In this document: piece by piece, positions 54,291 to 63,296 of the stretch
Numbering within the stretch: the first letter of the stretch is position 1
Layout of the letters: each line of letters begins with the position of its first letter
From: Sulfobacillus sp.
Lineage (GTDB): Bacteria > Bacillota > Sulfobacillia > Sulfobacillales > Sulfobacillaceae
Direction: 5' to 3'
Assembly (NCBI GenBank): GCA_027309085.1
Contig: DAIDDL010000001.1
Location: forward strand, 167,066 to 231,065
Length of the DNA: 64,000 bases
Notes under the pieces: model-generated
The model's database searches: none
What the model was told of the DNA's origin: nothing
The model's input: only the letters and a program-made list of their open reading frames with translations
Program-made: the position numbers and the translations under genes

Positions 54291-55419
54291 GTGTTACAAG
54301 ATGATCTAGAATTGCTGCGCACTGAGATTCACCAAATTATTGATCGCATAAGGGGGTCTCTTTGACTTCGAAGAACGCGAAGTCGAGAGCGAGCGCTTAG
54401 AAATGGTGATGTCGTCGCCAGATTTTTGGAGCGACCCGCAACGAGCTGAGCAAGTGTCGAGAAAGCTGCGGCTGGTCAAAGGGCCTTTGGATCATTACCG
54501 CAGTCTTCACGGCAAGGTGGCGGACTGGGATGATCTGGTGGACCTGGCCCTGGAAGAGAATGACCAGGAGGTGCTGAAAGACCAGATCAAAGAGGCGCAG
54601 ACATTGCTGGTGGAGTTGCGGGCCTTTGAGCTCACACTGATTCTGCGCGGGCCCTACGACCAGGAAAATGCCATTGTCTCCCTTCATGCTGGCGCCGGCG
54701 GGACAGAGGCGCAGGACTGGGTGTCCATGCTGCTGCGCATGTATTTGCGCTGGACGGAAAAGCACGGCTTTAAGGCCGACATCATTGACTCGCTGGAGGG
54801 AGAAGAGGCGGGATACAAGAGCGTCACTCTGGAAATTCAGGGGGACAATGCCTTTGGCTTTTTACGCCCAGAGCGCGGAGTGCACCGGCTGATCCGGATT
54901 TCGCCTTTCGATGCCTCAGGGAGGCGTCACACCTCCTTTGCCTCTGTCGAGGTGTTGCCTGACATTGAAAACGATGAATCGATCGACATCCGGCCGGATG
55001 ACCTCAAGGTGGACACTTTCCGCGCCTCTGGCGCGGGGGGACAGCATATCAACAAGACCGACTCGGCAGTGCGGATCACTCATTTGCCGACTGGGATTGT
55101 GGTGGGCTGCCAGTCCGAGCGCTCGCAGCACTCGAACCGCGAGACTGCGATGAAAATGCTGCGCGGCAAGCTGGCGGAGCTTCAAGAGAGGAAATGGGAG
55201 GAGCACATGGCGGAACTGCGGGGAGACCAGGCGGATATTGGCTGGGGATCGCAGATCCGCACCTACGTGTTCCAGCCGTACAGTGTGGTCCGCGACCACA
55301 GGACCCGCTATGAGGTGCCCAATGCCCAGACCGTGATGAACGGGGAGTTGGATGGATTCATTGAGGCATTCCTCCAGCAGGAGGCCCGGGGGGCGCTGCA
55401 GCCTGAGGATAACGGGTGA
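54291..55419 (+). CDS. prfB: Peptide chain release factor RF2 with programmed +1 frameshift
   Basis: The first 24 codons run from GTG 54291 to a TGA at 54363-54365. The stop is in the classical context AGGGGG TCT CTT TGA C: an internal Shine-Dalgarno-like AGGGGG three bases before a CTT slip codon. Shifting +1 continues as GAC at 54364 to the TGA at 55417-55419, for 375 residues. GGQ is in SGAGGQHINKTDSAV. RF2 reads UGA, so low RF2 favours the shift and autoregulates its own supply. The stop shares one base with the next ATG. Confidence 0.96.
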
Positions 55420-56084
55420 TGAGTCGCTTTATCCAGGTGCTCGCCGCCGTTGTGATTGTGCTAGGGGGACTGCAATGGGGAGTGCCGCGGTGGATATCGT
55501 CGAAGGCAGCGGCCGTCATGGCCAAATCGGATGGCGGGGTCACCCCTGTGGTGGAGATGACCGCGATCCCGTTTTGGATCATTTCTCAGGGCCGGTTTCA
55601 GGACGTGTACGTGGATGCTAGAGGGGCGACCGTTGACGGGCTGAAGGTGGAACAGACCATTGTCAACTGGCAAAATGGCCAGGTGTCTGTATCCGCGCTG
55701 GAACGCGATGCGCTGGTCGTGCAAAAGCCGGGGCGCATGGCCGTGACGGTGGTGCTGGACGGTCCGGCCCTCAGTGCCTTTTTGGCCAGGGAGGGACCGG
55801 TCACGAACCCGGACGTCACCATCTCATCGGGAGTGATGACCATTAAAGGGCAGGTCGTGTTAGGGGGGGTCACTCTGCCCTTGAATACGCAGGGCACTCT
55901 GTCTGTGTCAGCGGACAAAACGGCGATTGTCTTTCATCCCACCTCAATCGACGGCATCCAGCTGCCGCTTCTGACAGATCTGCAGATATTTCAAATCACG
56001 TCGCTGCATTTGCCCGTGCGTCTTGCAATCCAATCGGTCACACTGGCCAAAGACCAACTGATTGTCAAAGCGGGGACCCCATGA
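55419..56084 (+). CDS. DUF2993 / LmeA-like secreted phospholipid-binding protein
   Basis: 221 residues. One N-terminal hydrophobic segment (FIQVLAAVVIVLGGLQWGV) is followed by a beta-rich domain that matches the DUF2993 (LmeA) plan: IPFWIISQGRFQDVYVDA near 48-65 and DGIQLPLLTDL later. Mycobacterial LmeA binds phospholipids in the envelope; the role here is unknown. It overlaps the prfB stop and is followed by an overlapping yitT-like gene, so the three are probably cotranslated. Confidence 0.75.
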   Translation: MSRFIQVLAAVVIVLGGLQWGVPRWISSKAAAVMAKSDGGVTPVVEMTAIPFWIISQGRFQDVYVDARGATVDGLKVEQTIVNWQNGQVSVSALERDALVVQKPGRMAVTVVLDGPALSAFLAREGPVTNPDVTISSGVMTIKGQVVLGGVTLPLNTQGTLSVSADKTAIVFHPTSIDGIQLPLLTDLQIFQITSLHLPVRLAIQSVTLAKDQLIVKAGTP

Positions 56085-56929
56085 ATAACAAGCGAGCAGT
56101 CTTCATTGACTACGGCATGATGGTGCTGGGCACCGCCATCACCGCGGTGGGCATTAACAGTTTCTATGTGCCGGCGCGAATTTCCGATGGGGGCATGTCC
56201 GGTATCGGCATTATTTTGCTTTATGTGCTGCATATTCCTTTGTGGGTGACGCTGACGGTGCTGAACCTGCCGCTCTTATGGCTCAGCAAGAAGCTGTGGG
56301 GAAACAGGGTGGGCACGCGCACGGTCTTTGGGACCCTGATGCTGTCGGTGATGGTAGGGGTGCTGCACTTTGGGGCTATGACGCACAACATCTTGCTGGC
56401 CACCGTGTACGGCGGGCTGCTTTCCGGGGTAGGGCTGGGGCTGGTGTTCCGCGCCCGGGGCACGACAGGCGGCAGTGATGTGATTGCGCGGCTCGTGATT
56501 CGCTTTTTGCCCCTGACGATGGGGCAGGCCATGATGGCTGTCGACTTCTTCGTCATCGCCGGGTTTGGCGTGATTTTCAATCCGACGCTGGCGATGTACT
56601 CACTGATCGCGCTGTTTATTTCTTCCCGCGCCATTGACGTGGTGCAGGAGGGGGTCAGTTATGCCCGCGCCTTCACCATTGTCAGCCGCGACCCAGATGC
56701 CATCGCTGCCAAAGTGCTGGCGACCATGGACCGGGGGGTGACCCGGATTGGCGCCTATGGGGAGTACACGCAGGAACCGCGTGAAATTTTGTATGTTGTG
56801 GTGACCCGCTCCGAAGTCAGCACCCTCAAAGACCTGATCTACAGTGTCGACCCCCAATCCTTTGTGGTGGTGGCGACCGTGCATGAGGTGCTGGGTGAGG
56901 GCTTTCGCAAGCCTCCGCTGGAGTCCTAG
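56081..56929 (+). CDS. YitT family membrane protein
   Basis: 282 residues. Five to six helices (VFIDYGMMVLGTAITAVGINSFYVPARISDGG... LGLVFRARGTTGGSDVIARLVIRF) are followed by a C-terminal DUF2179 domain (~200-282, REILYVVVTRSEVSTLKDLIYSVDPQSFVVV). The family may carry small anionic molecules, but its substrate is unknown. ATG 56081 overlaps the previous stop by four bases. Confidence 0.9.
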   Translation: MNNKRAVFIDYGMMVLGTAITAVGINSFYVPARISDGGMSGIGIILLYVLHIPLWVTLTVLNLPLLWLSKKLWGNRVGTRTVFGTLMLSVMVGVLHFGAMTHNILLATVYGGLLSGVGLGLVFRARGTTGGSDVIARLVIRFLPLTMGQAMMAVDFFVIAGFGVIFNPTLAMYSLIALFISSRAIDVVQEGVSYARAFTIVSRDPDAIAAKVLATMDRGVTRIGAYGEYTQEPREILYVVVTRSEVSTLKDLIYSVDPQSFVVVATVHEVLGEGFRKPPLES

Positions 56930-56991
56930 GCTGGGGCGCCGCGCCTTCTGTTTCCGAGAATTGTTTGGGGATGGGTCGGCTAAGACGGTAT

Positions 56992-58176
56992 TTAGCTGGG
57001 GGCTGTCTGGCGGGAGGTGCGGCGTCCAAAGCGCCAGTATCCGTGGGCAGTCAGTATGGCCACGAGACCTGTCGCCGACAGCCACCAGACGGGTCCCTGG
57101 GTGAGCAAAAGCCCTCCAGCGAGTGGTCCGAGCGCTGCGCCAGCGCGGTTGGCCAAGCTGAAGAACCCCATATAGCGGCCGCGCAGATCTTCTGGGGCCC
57201 GCTCCGCGACCCAAGCCGAAGCCGCAGGATTGATGACGTTTTCTCCGAGAGTGATGATGAAGACCGCGACCGCAAATACCCAAAGGGCATGGCCTGAGAG
57301 CATCATCCAGAAACCCAGCGCGTAGAACAGCACGCCTGCGGCCATGAGGGTGAGTCTGGAGGCATTGCGGGTGATGCGGGTAATGGGAATTTGCAGGAGG
57401 ACCACGAAGACCGCGTTTTCGGCCGCCAGATACCCGAATACGCTGGGCTGGTATCCGAGGTTGATGTGAAGATACGCTGGAACCACCATGAACAGCTGCG
57501 AGTAAACGAGGGCGGTCAGGGCCCACAACACCGAGAACTGAACAAAAGAAGGGTCCCGCAGTATGTCGCTCATGCGCCCAGGCGTCCGGGCCCCTTGCAG
57601 GCTCTGGGGGCGCGTTTCGGGGATGGCGAAAAAAATTACCGCAAAGAATACGAGCATAGAGAGTGCGTCCAGTGCAAAGATCCAGAAGAAGGAATGGTCT
57701 GCCAACAGTCCTCCCAGCATCGGGCCGATGATGATGCCGGCGTTGGAGGCCATACGCATGAGACTATACGCATAATTCAAGCGGGGGCGCGGCACGATGT
57801 CCCCGACCATAGCCATGGAGGCAGGCTGAAACAACGGCACAAAGAACCCCATTAAGCTCAGGAGGCTGATGAGTGCCCAAGAGCTGTGCATGGACCCTAC
57901 AAAGAACGTGACTGCGGCGCCCAGCAACAACGACGCCAGCATGACCCGTCGGCGCCCAAACCGGTCGCTCCAGACGCCTCCTACCAGGACAGAAAGGACC
58001 TGGGCGCCGCCATAAAAGGTCATGACAATTCCCACAGTGCTCAAAGCGGCATGAAGGCGTGCGGCCAGGTAAATGGTCATAAAGGGAAAGACCAGCGAGT
58101 TCCCCACCAGATTGAAAAAGCGGCCGATCAGGAGGATGTAGAAAATTCTGGGAATGTCAGGATCCCTCGAAAACAA
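56992..58176 (-). CDS. Major facilitator superfamily transporter
   Basis: 394 residues, 12 helices. The MFS motif A is present between helices 2 and 3 (GGVWSDRFGRRRVM, ~64-77) and the helix-7 to helix-12 half is complete. It most resembles drug- or metabolite-exporting MFS of the DHA1 type. The start is TTG 58176 with a poor upstream site; a shorter start is possible. It is convergent with yitT and divergent from the CBS gene. Confidence 0.87.
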   Translation of the reverse strand: MFSRDPDIPRIFYILLIGRFFNLVGNSLVFPFMTIYLAARLHAALSTVGIVMTFYGGAQVLSVLVGGVWSDRFGRRRVMLASLLLGAAVTFFVGSMHSSWALISLLSLMGFFVPLFQPASMAMVGDIVPRPRLNYAYSLMRMASNAGIIIGPMLGGLLADHSFFWIFALDALSMLVFFAVIFFAIPETRPQSLQGARTPGRMSDILRDPSFVQFSVLWALTALVYSQLFMVVPAYLHINLGYQPSVFGYLAAENAVFVVLLQIPITRITRNASRLTLMAAGVLFYALGFWMMLSGHALWVFAVAVFIITLGENVINPAASAWVAERAPEDLRGRYMGFFSLANRAGAALGPLAGGLLLTQGPVWWLSATGLVAILTAHGYWRFGRRTSRQTAPS

Positions 58177-58918
58177 CCATCAACACCACTTTCTCCAAAG
58201 GCCATTCGCCGCGGGTGACTGCGGTGTTTTGCCTCGAATTGCCCGGTCTCTCCCGGGGTCCCAGTCTTTACACGTGGAGCCGTTAGACTATCATACATCA
58301 AGCTGCGGACTGTGGATAAGATGAAAGAGGGCTGCGGCAAACGCCCATAGGGGAAATTATTTCTGGCCGGCTTATGCTTCTGACTGGGCCGGTTTTGAGT
58401 TCGGCAACACGGAGGCGTGAGACGGCAACGGGCGGCGATCTGGCACAGAACTTGGTTGGGTGGTGCGCACTGGAGGAATGATTCAGTGCTCTCGAGCTTC
58501 CGGCTGCAGGCCCCACCGAATTCATTGAGGTTGGCTCGAATTCACTCCATGAAGGTGATGCCGCCACGGTCCGATTTTTCCTATATCCGGAACCGCTGCG
58601 CCACCACCTGCGTGGATGTGGGCAGGCATGTTGTCCGTCGATTCCACCGCATGGGGCAGCTCCGGGGATGTGTACCAGCGAGAAGTAGGGATTGAAAGTT
58701 TGCGGTGGAAGCAAACCGGCAAGGTCTCACCCGCGCCGCGCAGGCCCACAGAGATGATTTCTGAACGTATACGCGTGCAGGCTCAAACCATTGCCCCGCG
58801 GCGGCGAAAATCATTCCTATGCGCACGACAAGGAAAATAAGTTTGGTTACAATGGGAGCGCAGAGGTTGGGTGTTATGGAAAGGTTTGGGGTAACGAGCA
58901 GACAAGGGGGGACGAGAA
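58177..58918. other. 742-base gap with no recognisable gene
   Basis: I find no open frame here with a plausible start, ribosome-binding site and recognisable domain. Weak unrelated frames occur on both strands. One consensus DnaA box (TGTGGATAA, 58311-58319) and a short repeat AATTCA (58519, 58540) are seen. It may hold a decayed element, a non-coding RNA or a long regulatory region for the CBS gene. Confidence 0.5.
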
Positions 58919-59377
58919 ATGATCGCACGGGAATTGATGACGGTAGAGGTGATTAAGATTGATGCGTCAGCCACGATTGGCGAGGCCGTCAAGCTTTTGC
59001 GCGAGCACACTATCAGCGGACTGCCTGTGGTGGACAAGGAGGGGCATCTAATTGGTGTAATTACCGGAGGGGATGTGCTGCGGGCCATTCAGCAACGCGC
59101 TCAGAAAATCTACCACTCGCTGTTCGGCCCCACGCAGGTTGTCATTGATGAATCAGTGTGGCGGGAGGACAGCCACCGGCTGCTCGTCCTCCCTGTCGAA
59201 AAGATGATGAGCAAGGGCGCGGTTACGGTTCAGCTCAATACCCCTGTCGGAGAAATCGCGGACCTGATGATGCGCCAAAATGTGCGGCGCGTCTTTGTGA
59301 TCCATCAGGATAAATTGATGGGCATCATTACCCGCAACGACATTGTCCGCTGGCTCGTCCGCCATGTAGGAGACTAG
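58919..59377 (+). CDS. Tandem CBS-domain protein
   Basis: 152 residues with two CBS domains (~1-60 and ~90-150): AREIMTVEVIKIDASATIGEAVKLL-type start, TISGLPVVDKEGHLIGVITGGDVL, then VEKMMSKGAVTVQLNTPVGEIAD and VRRVFVIHQDKLMGIITRNDI. Such stand-alone pairs bind adenine nucleotides and regulate partners; none is identified. ATG 58919 has AAGGGGGG upstream. It ends overlapping the convergent beta-lactamase-fold gene by four bases. Confidence 0.92.
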   Translation: MIARELMTVEVIKIDASATIGEAVKLLREHTISGLPVVDKEGHLIGVITGGDVLRAIQQRAQKIYHSLFGPTQVVIDESVWREDSHRLLVLPVEKMMSKGAVTVQLNTPVGEIADLMMRQNVRRVFVIHQDKLMGIITRNDIVRWLVRHVGD

Positions 59378-60153
59378 GCCAAGACTTGGGGCAAACGGGT
59401 GCCTATGCGCTGGATATTGGATAGAAGGGCGGCGTGGGGATAATCCTGGCTCAAAATTGCGGCCACATAGTTGATGCGGGGCGAGTAAATTATGCCGACG
59501 TCATGGCTGGCTTGAGAAAGAGACCCGGTTTTATGAGCGGCGCTTACGCGGACCTCCCCCACAAAGTCCGAATCATCGGGCGCTTTGCCAATACTAAGCG
59601 GCCCCTGGCAGCGCTTGAGCAAGGCCACCATCTGTTCGGATACAGCGAGAGAGATGGCCTTGCCGGTCGCCAGACGCTCCATCAGCAAGGCCATGTCCCG
59701 CGCCGTCGTATGGTTGATGCTGCCGGCACGTTCGGCTGGCACACGCTGGAGAGGGCGTACAAGTTCGGTGTCTGTAGCCCCTAGGCGGCGGGCCGTGGCG
59801 TTGACCGAGTCCACACCCAAATAGTCTATGAGAAGGTTGGTTGCCGTGTTGTCGGACACCGTGATCATCAGAGCAGCTAAATCGCGCAGGGAATACTCGG
59901 TGTTTGCTGAGAGATCCTTTAAAACCCCTGAGCCGCCGACTTGGTCTTCTTTGCGCAACAGCAGCAAGTGGTCCAGAGATAGATGGTCCTCCTCAACCCG
60001 CCTGTAAAGCTCAATAAGAATGGGCACCTTAATGACGCTGGCCGACGGGAAGATGTCCGTATCGCGGAACGCGAAAATCCTCCCTGTCTTGAGATTCTTG
60101 GCATAGACGCCGTATTGGCCCGGCAGTGTGTTTATCCATTCGCGCAGCTCCAA
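59374..60153 (-). CDS. Class A beta-lactamase-fold serine hydrolase
   Basis: 259 residues from TTG 60153, which has AAGGAGG eight bases upstream; open sequence to 60213 with ATG 60189 lacks such a site. The Ser-x-x-Lys is SVIK (~39-42), SDN is VSDNTATN and the KTG is HKTGS. The omega-loop Glu of true class A lactamases is not clear (the region reads AERAGSIN), so resistance activity is doubtful; related enzymes are esterases or peptidases. No signal peptide is visible, so it may be cytoplasmic. Confidence 0.75.
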   Translation of the reverse strand: MELREWINTLPGQYGVYAKNLKTGRIFAFRDTDIFPSASVIKVPILIELYRRVEEDHLSLDHLLLLRKEDQVGGSGVLKDLSANTEYSLRDLAALMITVSDNTATNLLIDYLGVDSVNATARRLGATDTELVRPLQRVPAERAGSINHTTARDMALLMERLATGKAISLAVSEQMVALLKRCQGPLSIGKAPDDSDFVGEVRVSAAHKTGSLSQASHDVGIIYSPRINYVAAILSQDYPHAALLSNIQRIGTRLPQVLA

Positions 60154-60303
60154 AATGCTGTCCTCCTTGTGCCATGACTGAATGGCCATTATGCTACCCA
60201 TCCATGATACCATGGACCTGTAGCCGGGTGCGGGTGCAGGCGCCTATTTATGGAATGCTCGCCGCTGACCTGAAAACTTTTGAGCAAAGGATAGGATGGA
60301 ATT

Positions 60304-61215
60304 ATGAGTGTGCTGGTTCTAGGAAGCATAAATTTGGATTTGCTGGCTCGAATTGACAAAATTCCCGCTGCGGGAGAGACGCGCATCGCCCACAGCCTTT
60401 TAACCTCCCCGGGAGGCAAAGGCGCCAACCAAGCTCTGGCTGCCCGCCGGATGGGAGCCCAGACGAGCCTCATCGGTATGGTGGGGGATGACGCCTTTGC
60501 GGTTCAGGCTCTGCGGATCTTGCGCCAGGATGGTGTGGATCTCAGCAACATCGGGGTGAGCCATACCTCCAGCACAGGGCTTGCGCTAATTACCGTCGAG
60601 CCGGGGGGGCAAAACGCGATCACGGTGGTGCCTGGGGCCAATTATGAGGTGGGCAAGGAAGCGCTGGCGGCCTTGGAGCGGCTTCTGACTGCGCGCGACA
60701 TTCTGGTTATGCAGGCAGAAATTCCGGTGGAGGTGCTGGAGCGGGCGGCGATTGTGGCCAAGCGGGCAGGAGCCCAGGTGTTATGGGACCCCGCGCCAGC
60801 CTCTGACCATTTCCCCGCATCTTTGTTTCACGTCGATGTGATTGCCCCCAACCAGTCAGAGGCCGCAATTCTGACTGGCATGGAAGTGGAAGATGTCCGG
60901 TCTGCAAAAGCTGCCTCTCGCAAGCTCCGCGAGTTAGGGGCTCAGGTGGCCATTGTCAAACTCGGAGAGCAGGGCTTGGTGTGGGCCACCTCCCGCGGGG
61001 TTTTCTACGAGGCAGGGATCGCGGTTCACGCGATTGACGCGGTGGGTGCGGGCGACGTGTTTTTGGGAGCGCTGGCTGCGCGCTTGGATGCCCATGAGGT
61101 GTTGCCGGACGCTGTGCGTTATGCCAATGCCGCCGCGGCTTTGTCCACCACAAAAGACGGAGCGCAAGTCTCCTTTCCCACATTGGGGAGCGTGGAGGAT
61201 TTCATGCGTCCGTAG
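60304..61215 (+). CDS. rbsK: Ribokinase (PfkB family)
   Basis: 303 residues. The ribokinase sites are LGSINLDLLARIDKIPAAGET with TSPGGKGANQALAARRMG (~36-50), and the anion-hole/catalytic DAVGAGDVFLGALAAR (~243-255) with the catalytic Asp. It phosphorylates ribose or a similar sugar. ATG 60304 has AGGATGG upstream. rpiB at 35689 would use the product. No ribose transporter is nearby, so another sugar or nucleoside-derived ribose is possible. Confidence 0.9.
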   Translation: MSVLVLGSINLDLLARIDKIPAAGETRIAHSLLTSPGGKGANQALAARRMGAQTSLIGMVGDDAFAVQALRILRQDGVDLSNIGVSHTSSTGLALITVEPGGQNAITVVPGANYEVGKEALAALERLLTARDILVMQAEIPVEVLERAAIVAKRAGAQVLWDPAPASDHFPASLFHVDVIAPNQSEAAILTGMEVEDVRSAKAASRKLRELGAQVAIVKLGEQGLVWATSRGVFYEAGIAVHAIDAVGAGDVFLGALAARLDAHEVLPDAVRYANAAAALSTTKDGAQVSFPTLGSVEDFMRP

Positions 61216-61391
61216 GAGTTTGCGGATTTTCTCCAAAGCCCGGAAACAACAGGGCAAAGGGATCCCAGGGCGGAAGGATTGTCAGGGCTCTTGTGTTTGG
61301 AAAAAATATTTGGGAAAACCCGGCTGGACCCGTAACCTCAGCCAACTGGCGGGCGTTGTTAAGAACAAAGACGCCACCAAGGAGGGTCCCT

Positions 61392-61553
61392 ATGAAAACC
61401 GCAGCAGACCAGAAACGGGCCGACTATTATCTTTACACGTGGCAAATCAGGGAAGTGCAGAAACTGTCGCGGGAACTGCAGCGCCCCCCCTCCGAAGTCA
61501 TGCGCCTACTGCTGAGTGAGGCCCTTACAAAGCGAACGTCCAGGGAATCGTAA
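61392..61553 (+). CDS. 53-residue helix-rich protein, possibly ribbon-helix-helix
   Basis: ATG 61392 has AAGGAGGG eight bases upstream. The peptide is charged with YLYTWQIREVQKLSREL and PPSEVMRLLLSEALTKR, the order of a short strand then two helices seen in small DNA-binding ribbon-helix-helix proteins. This is a guess from pattern. It is a single-gene unit with its own terminator, 177 bases after rbsK. Confidence 0.6.
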   Translation: MKTAADQKRADYYLYTWQIREVQKLSRELQRPPSEVMRLLLSEALTKRTSRES

Positions 61554-61561
61554 AAATTTGG

Positions 61562-61586
61562 AAAAGGGATCCCCGGGATCCCTTTT
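61562..61586 (+). terminator. Rho-independent terminator of the small gene
   Basis: AAAAGGGATCC (61562-61572) pairs with GGATCCCTTTT (61576-61586) around CCG; the T-run continues to 61588. Confidence 0.93.
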
Positions 61587-61669
61587 TTATTTGGCGAATT
61601 GGCGGCGGCCGGTGTTGGCGATGTAAAATAACAGGGAAGTCAGCTTGTCGCAGAAGGAGCCGATAACTT

Positions 61670-63067
61670 ATGGATGAGTACCGTTTGTCGCATGATTCGC
61701 TTGGGGATGTGCGCGTGCCTAAGGATGCTTACTGGGGGCCCCAGACGCAGAGGGCTGTTGAGAATTTCCCCATCAGCGGCCTGAGGCTGCCCCGGCGCTT
61801 TATTCGCGCCCAAGGCATTATAAAATGGGCCGCTGCCCGGGCTAACAGTGAATTGGGAGTTCTCTCCGCTGAGAGGGCGGCGGCCGTGATGAAAGCGGCT
61901 GATGAAGTGGTCAGCGGGCTGTGGGACCAGCAGTTTGTTGTCGATGTCTACCAGGCGGGCGCCGGCACGTCGCAGAACATGAACGCCAACGAGGTGATCG
62001 CCCACCGCGCGCAGCAAATGATGGGCGGTGAAATTGGGGATGTGAGCTTGGTTCACCCCAATGACCATGTGAATATGGCGCAATCTACGAACGACACCAT
62101 TCACGTGGCCATACATATTGCTGGGGCGGAGGCTATCGTCCACGATCTGGTTCCTGCCATCCGCCGTGCCGAAGAAACTCTGCGGTCTAAGCAGAACTTA
62201 TGGATGGGCGTTGTCAAGTCCGGCCGGACCCACCTGCAAGATGCTGTCCCGATGCGCCTCGGACAGGAAATAGGCGGGTATGCGGGGGGCCTGCAATACT
62301 GGCGCGAGGCCCTTGAGCAGGGCGTGGCCCAGTTGTATGCAATTGGACTGGGCGGCAATGCTGTCGGCACCGGAATCAATGCGCACCCCGAATACAAAAA
62401 TCGGGCGACGGCTTATGTCGCGGAGAAAACCGGCCTTCCATTCCACCAGCCTGAGAATATGTTTACTTTCATTCAGAACATGGATGCGGTGCTGCAGGTA
62501 TCGGGTTTGGTCCGTGGGCTTGCGACCGCCGTCGGCAAGGTGGCTAATGATCTCCGCCTCTTAAGTTCCGGGCCGCGCACCGGGATTGGGGAGCTGAAAC
62601 TGCCGGCGGTGCAGCCGGGATCATCCATCATGCCCGGAAAGGTCAATCCGGTAATGGCGGAGATGATGAACATGATCTGCTACCAAGTGATAGGCAACGA
62701 CTTGGCGGTACAGCAGGCCGTCGCGGGAGCCCAGCTTGAATTGAATGTCATGATGCCGGTCGTGGCTTATAATCTGCTCCAGGGCATTCAGATTTTGGCT
62801 AATGGGCTGGATGCCTTCAATGAGCGGGCTCTCAAGGGACTAGAAGCGGATATCGACAAGATCACCAGCTATGTGGAAATGAATACGGCGCTGGCTACGG
62901 CCCTGAATCCCTACATCGGATACGATAAGGCGGCTGTGGTCGCAAAGACTGCTTTTCTTGAAGGCAAGACCGTGCGCCAGATTGTGCAAGAGCAGCATCT
63001 ACTGGACGAGGCGACGTTGAATCAGGCGCTGGATTTGGAACGGATCACCCGGCCCCAAGAGGCATAG
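61670..63067 (+). CDS. Aspartate ammonia-lyase / class II fumarase family enzyme
   Basis: 465 residues. The superfamily signature is QPGSSIMPGKVNPV (~323-336); other sites are QAGAGTSQNMNANEV (~94), HPNDHVNMAQSTND (~128) and SGRTHLQDAVPMRLGQE (~186). Catalysis is by removal of ammonia or water from aspartate or malate to give fumarate. The KVNPVMAEMMNM and IGYDKAAVVAK stretches lean to aspartase, whereas overall order fits fumarase too; I would not decide. ATG 61670 has GAAGGAG upstream. Confidence 0.88.
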   Translation: MDEYRLSHDSLGDVRVPKDAYWGPQTQRAVENFPISGLRLPRRFIRAQGIIKWAAARANSELGVLSAERAAAVMKAADEVVSGLWDQQFVVDVYQAGAGTSQNMNANEVIAHRAQQMMGGEIGDVSLVHPNDHVNMAQSTNDTIHVAIHIAGAEAIVHDLVPAIRRAEETLRSKQNLWMGVVKSGRTHLQDAVPMRLGQEIGGYAGGLQYWREALEQGVAQLYAIGLGGNAVGTGINAHPEYKNRATAYVAEKTGLPFHQPENMFTFIQNMDAVLQVSGLVRGLATAVGKVANDLRLLSSGPRTGIGELKLPAVQPGSSIMPGKVNPVMAEMMNMICYQVIGNDLAVQQAVAGAQLELNVMMPVVAYNLLQGIQILANGLDAFNERALKGLEADIDKITSYVEMNTALATALNPYIGYDKAAVVAKTAFLEGKTVRQIVQEQHLLDEATLNQALDLERITRPQEA

Positions 63068-63079
63068 GGACTGACATCG

Positions 63080-63116
63080 CCCGGGAATAATGCATTTATT
63101 TGTTCCCGGGTCTTGA
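63080..63116 (+). terminator. Hairpin after the lyase gene
   Basis: CCCGGGAA (63080-63087) pairs with TTCCCGGG (63103-63110), followed by TCTTG. The T-run is poor. Confidence 0.5.
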
Positions 63117-63183
63117 ATTATTGTGTGCAGGGTGTTAAGATAAGTTTCGCCGTTCGACAGGAACGGTGGAAAAAAACAATTGA

Positions 63184-63212
63184 TTGACAAAAGATTTTAG
63201 ATTTGTTATCAT
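63184..63212 (+). promoter_or_regulatory. Ribosomal RNA operon promoter
   Basis: TTGACA (63184-63189), 17 bases, TATCAT (63207-63212), in a strongly AT-rich setting. A leader of ~80 bases follows and contains GGTCCT/AGGACC (63228-63233, 63263-63268). Confidence 0.85.
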
Positions 63213-63296
63213 TAATTGTTGTGGCTCGGTCCTTGAAAACTATATCGTCATGGAGAAGAAGCAGGACCAAGTACTACAAGTCAACGCAAATCACGA

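Noticed and set aside
54403..55419. RF2 starting at GTG/ATG near 54403 without the frameshift
   Set aside because: The upstream 24 codons, AGGGGG and CTTTGAC context show the programmed-shift form.
58311..58319. Exact DnaA box TGTGGATAA as a sign of oriC
   Set aside because: A single box without clustering or dnaA is not an origin.
58685..58700. GTAGGGATTGAAAG-like sequence recalling CRISPR repeats
   Set aside because: It occurs once and has no regularly spaced copies nearby.
63150..63166. CCGTTC/GAACGG hairpin before the rRNA promoter as a terminator
   Set aside because: It has no T-run in the right place on either strand; it may be incidental.
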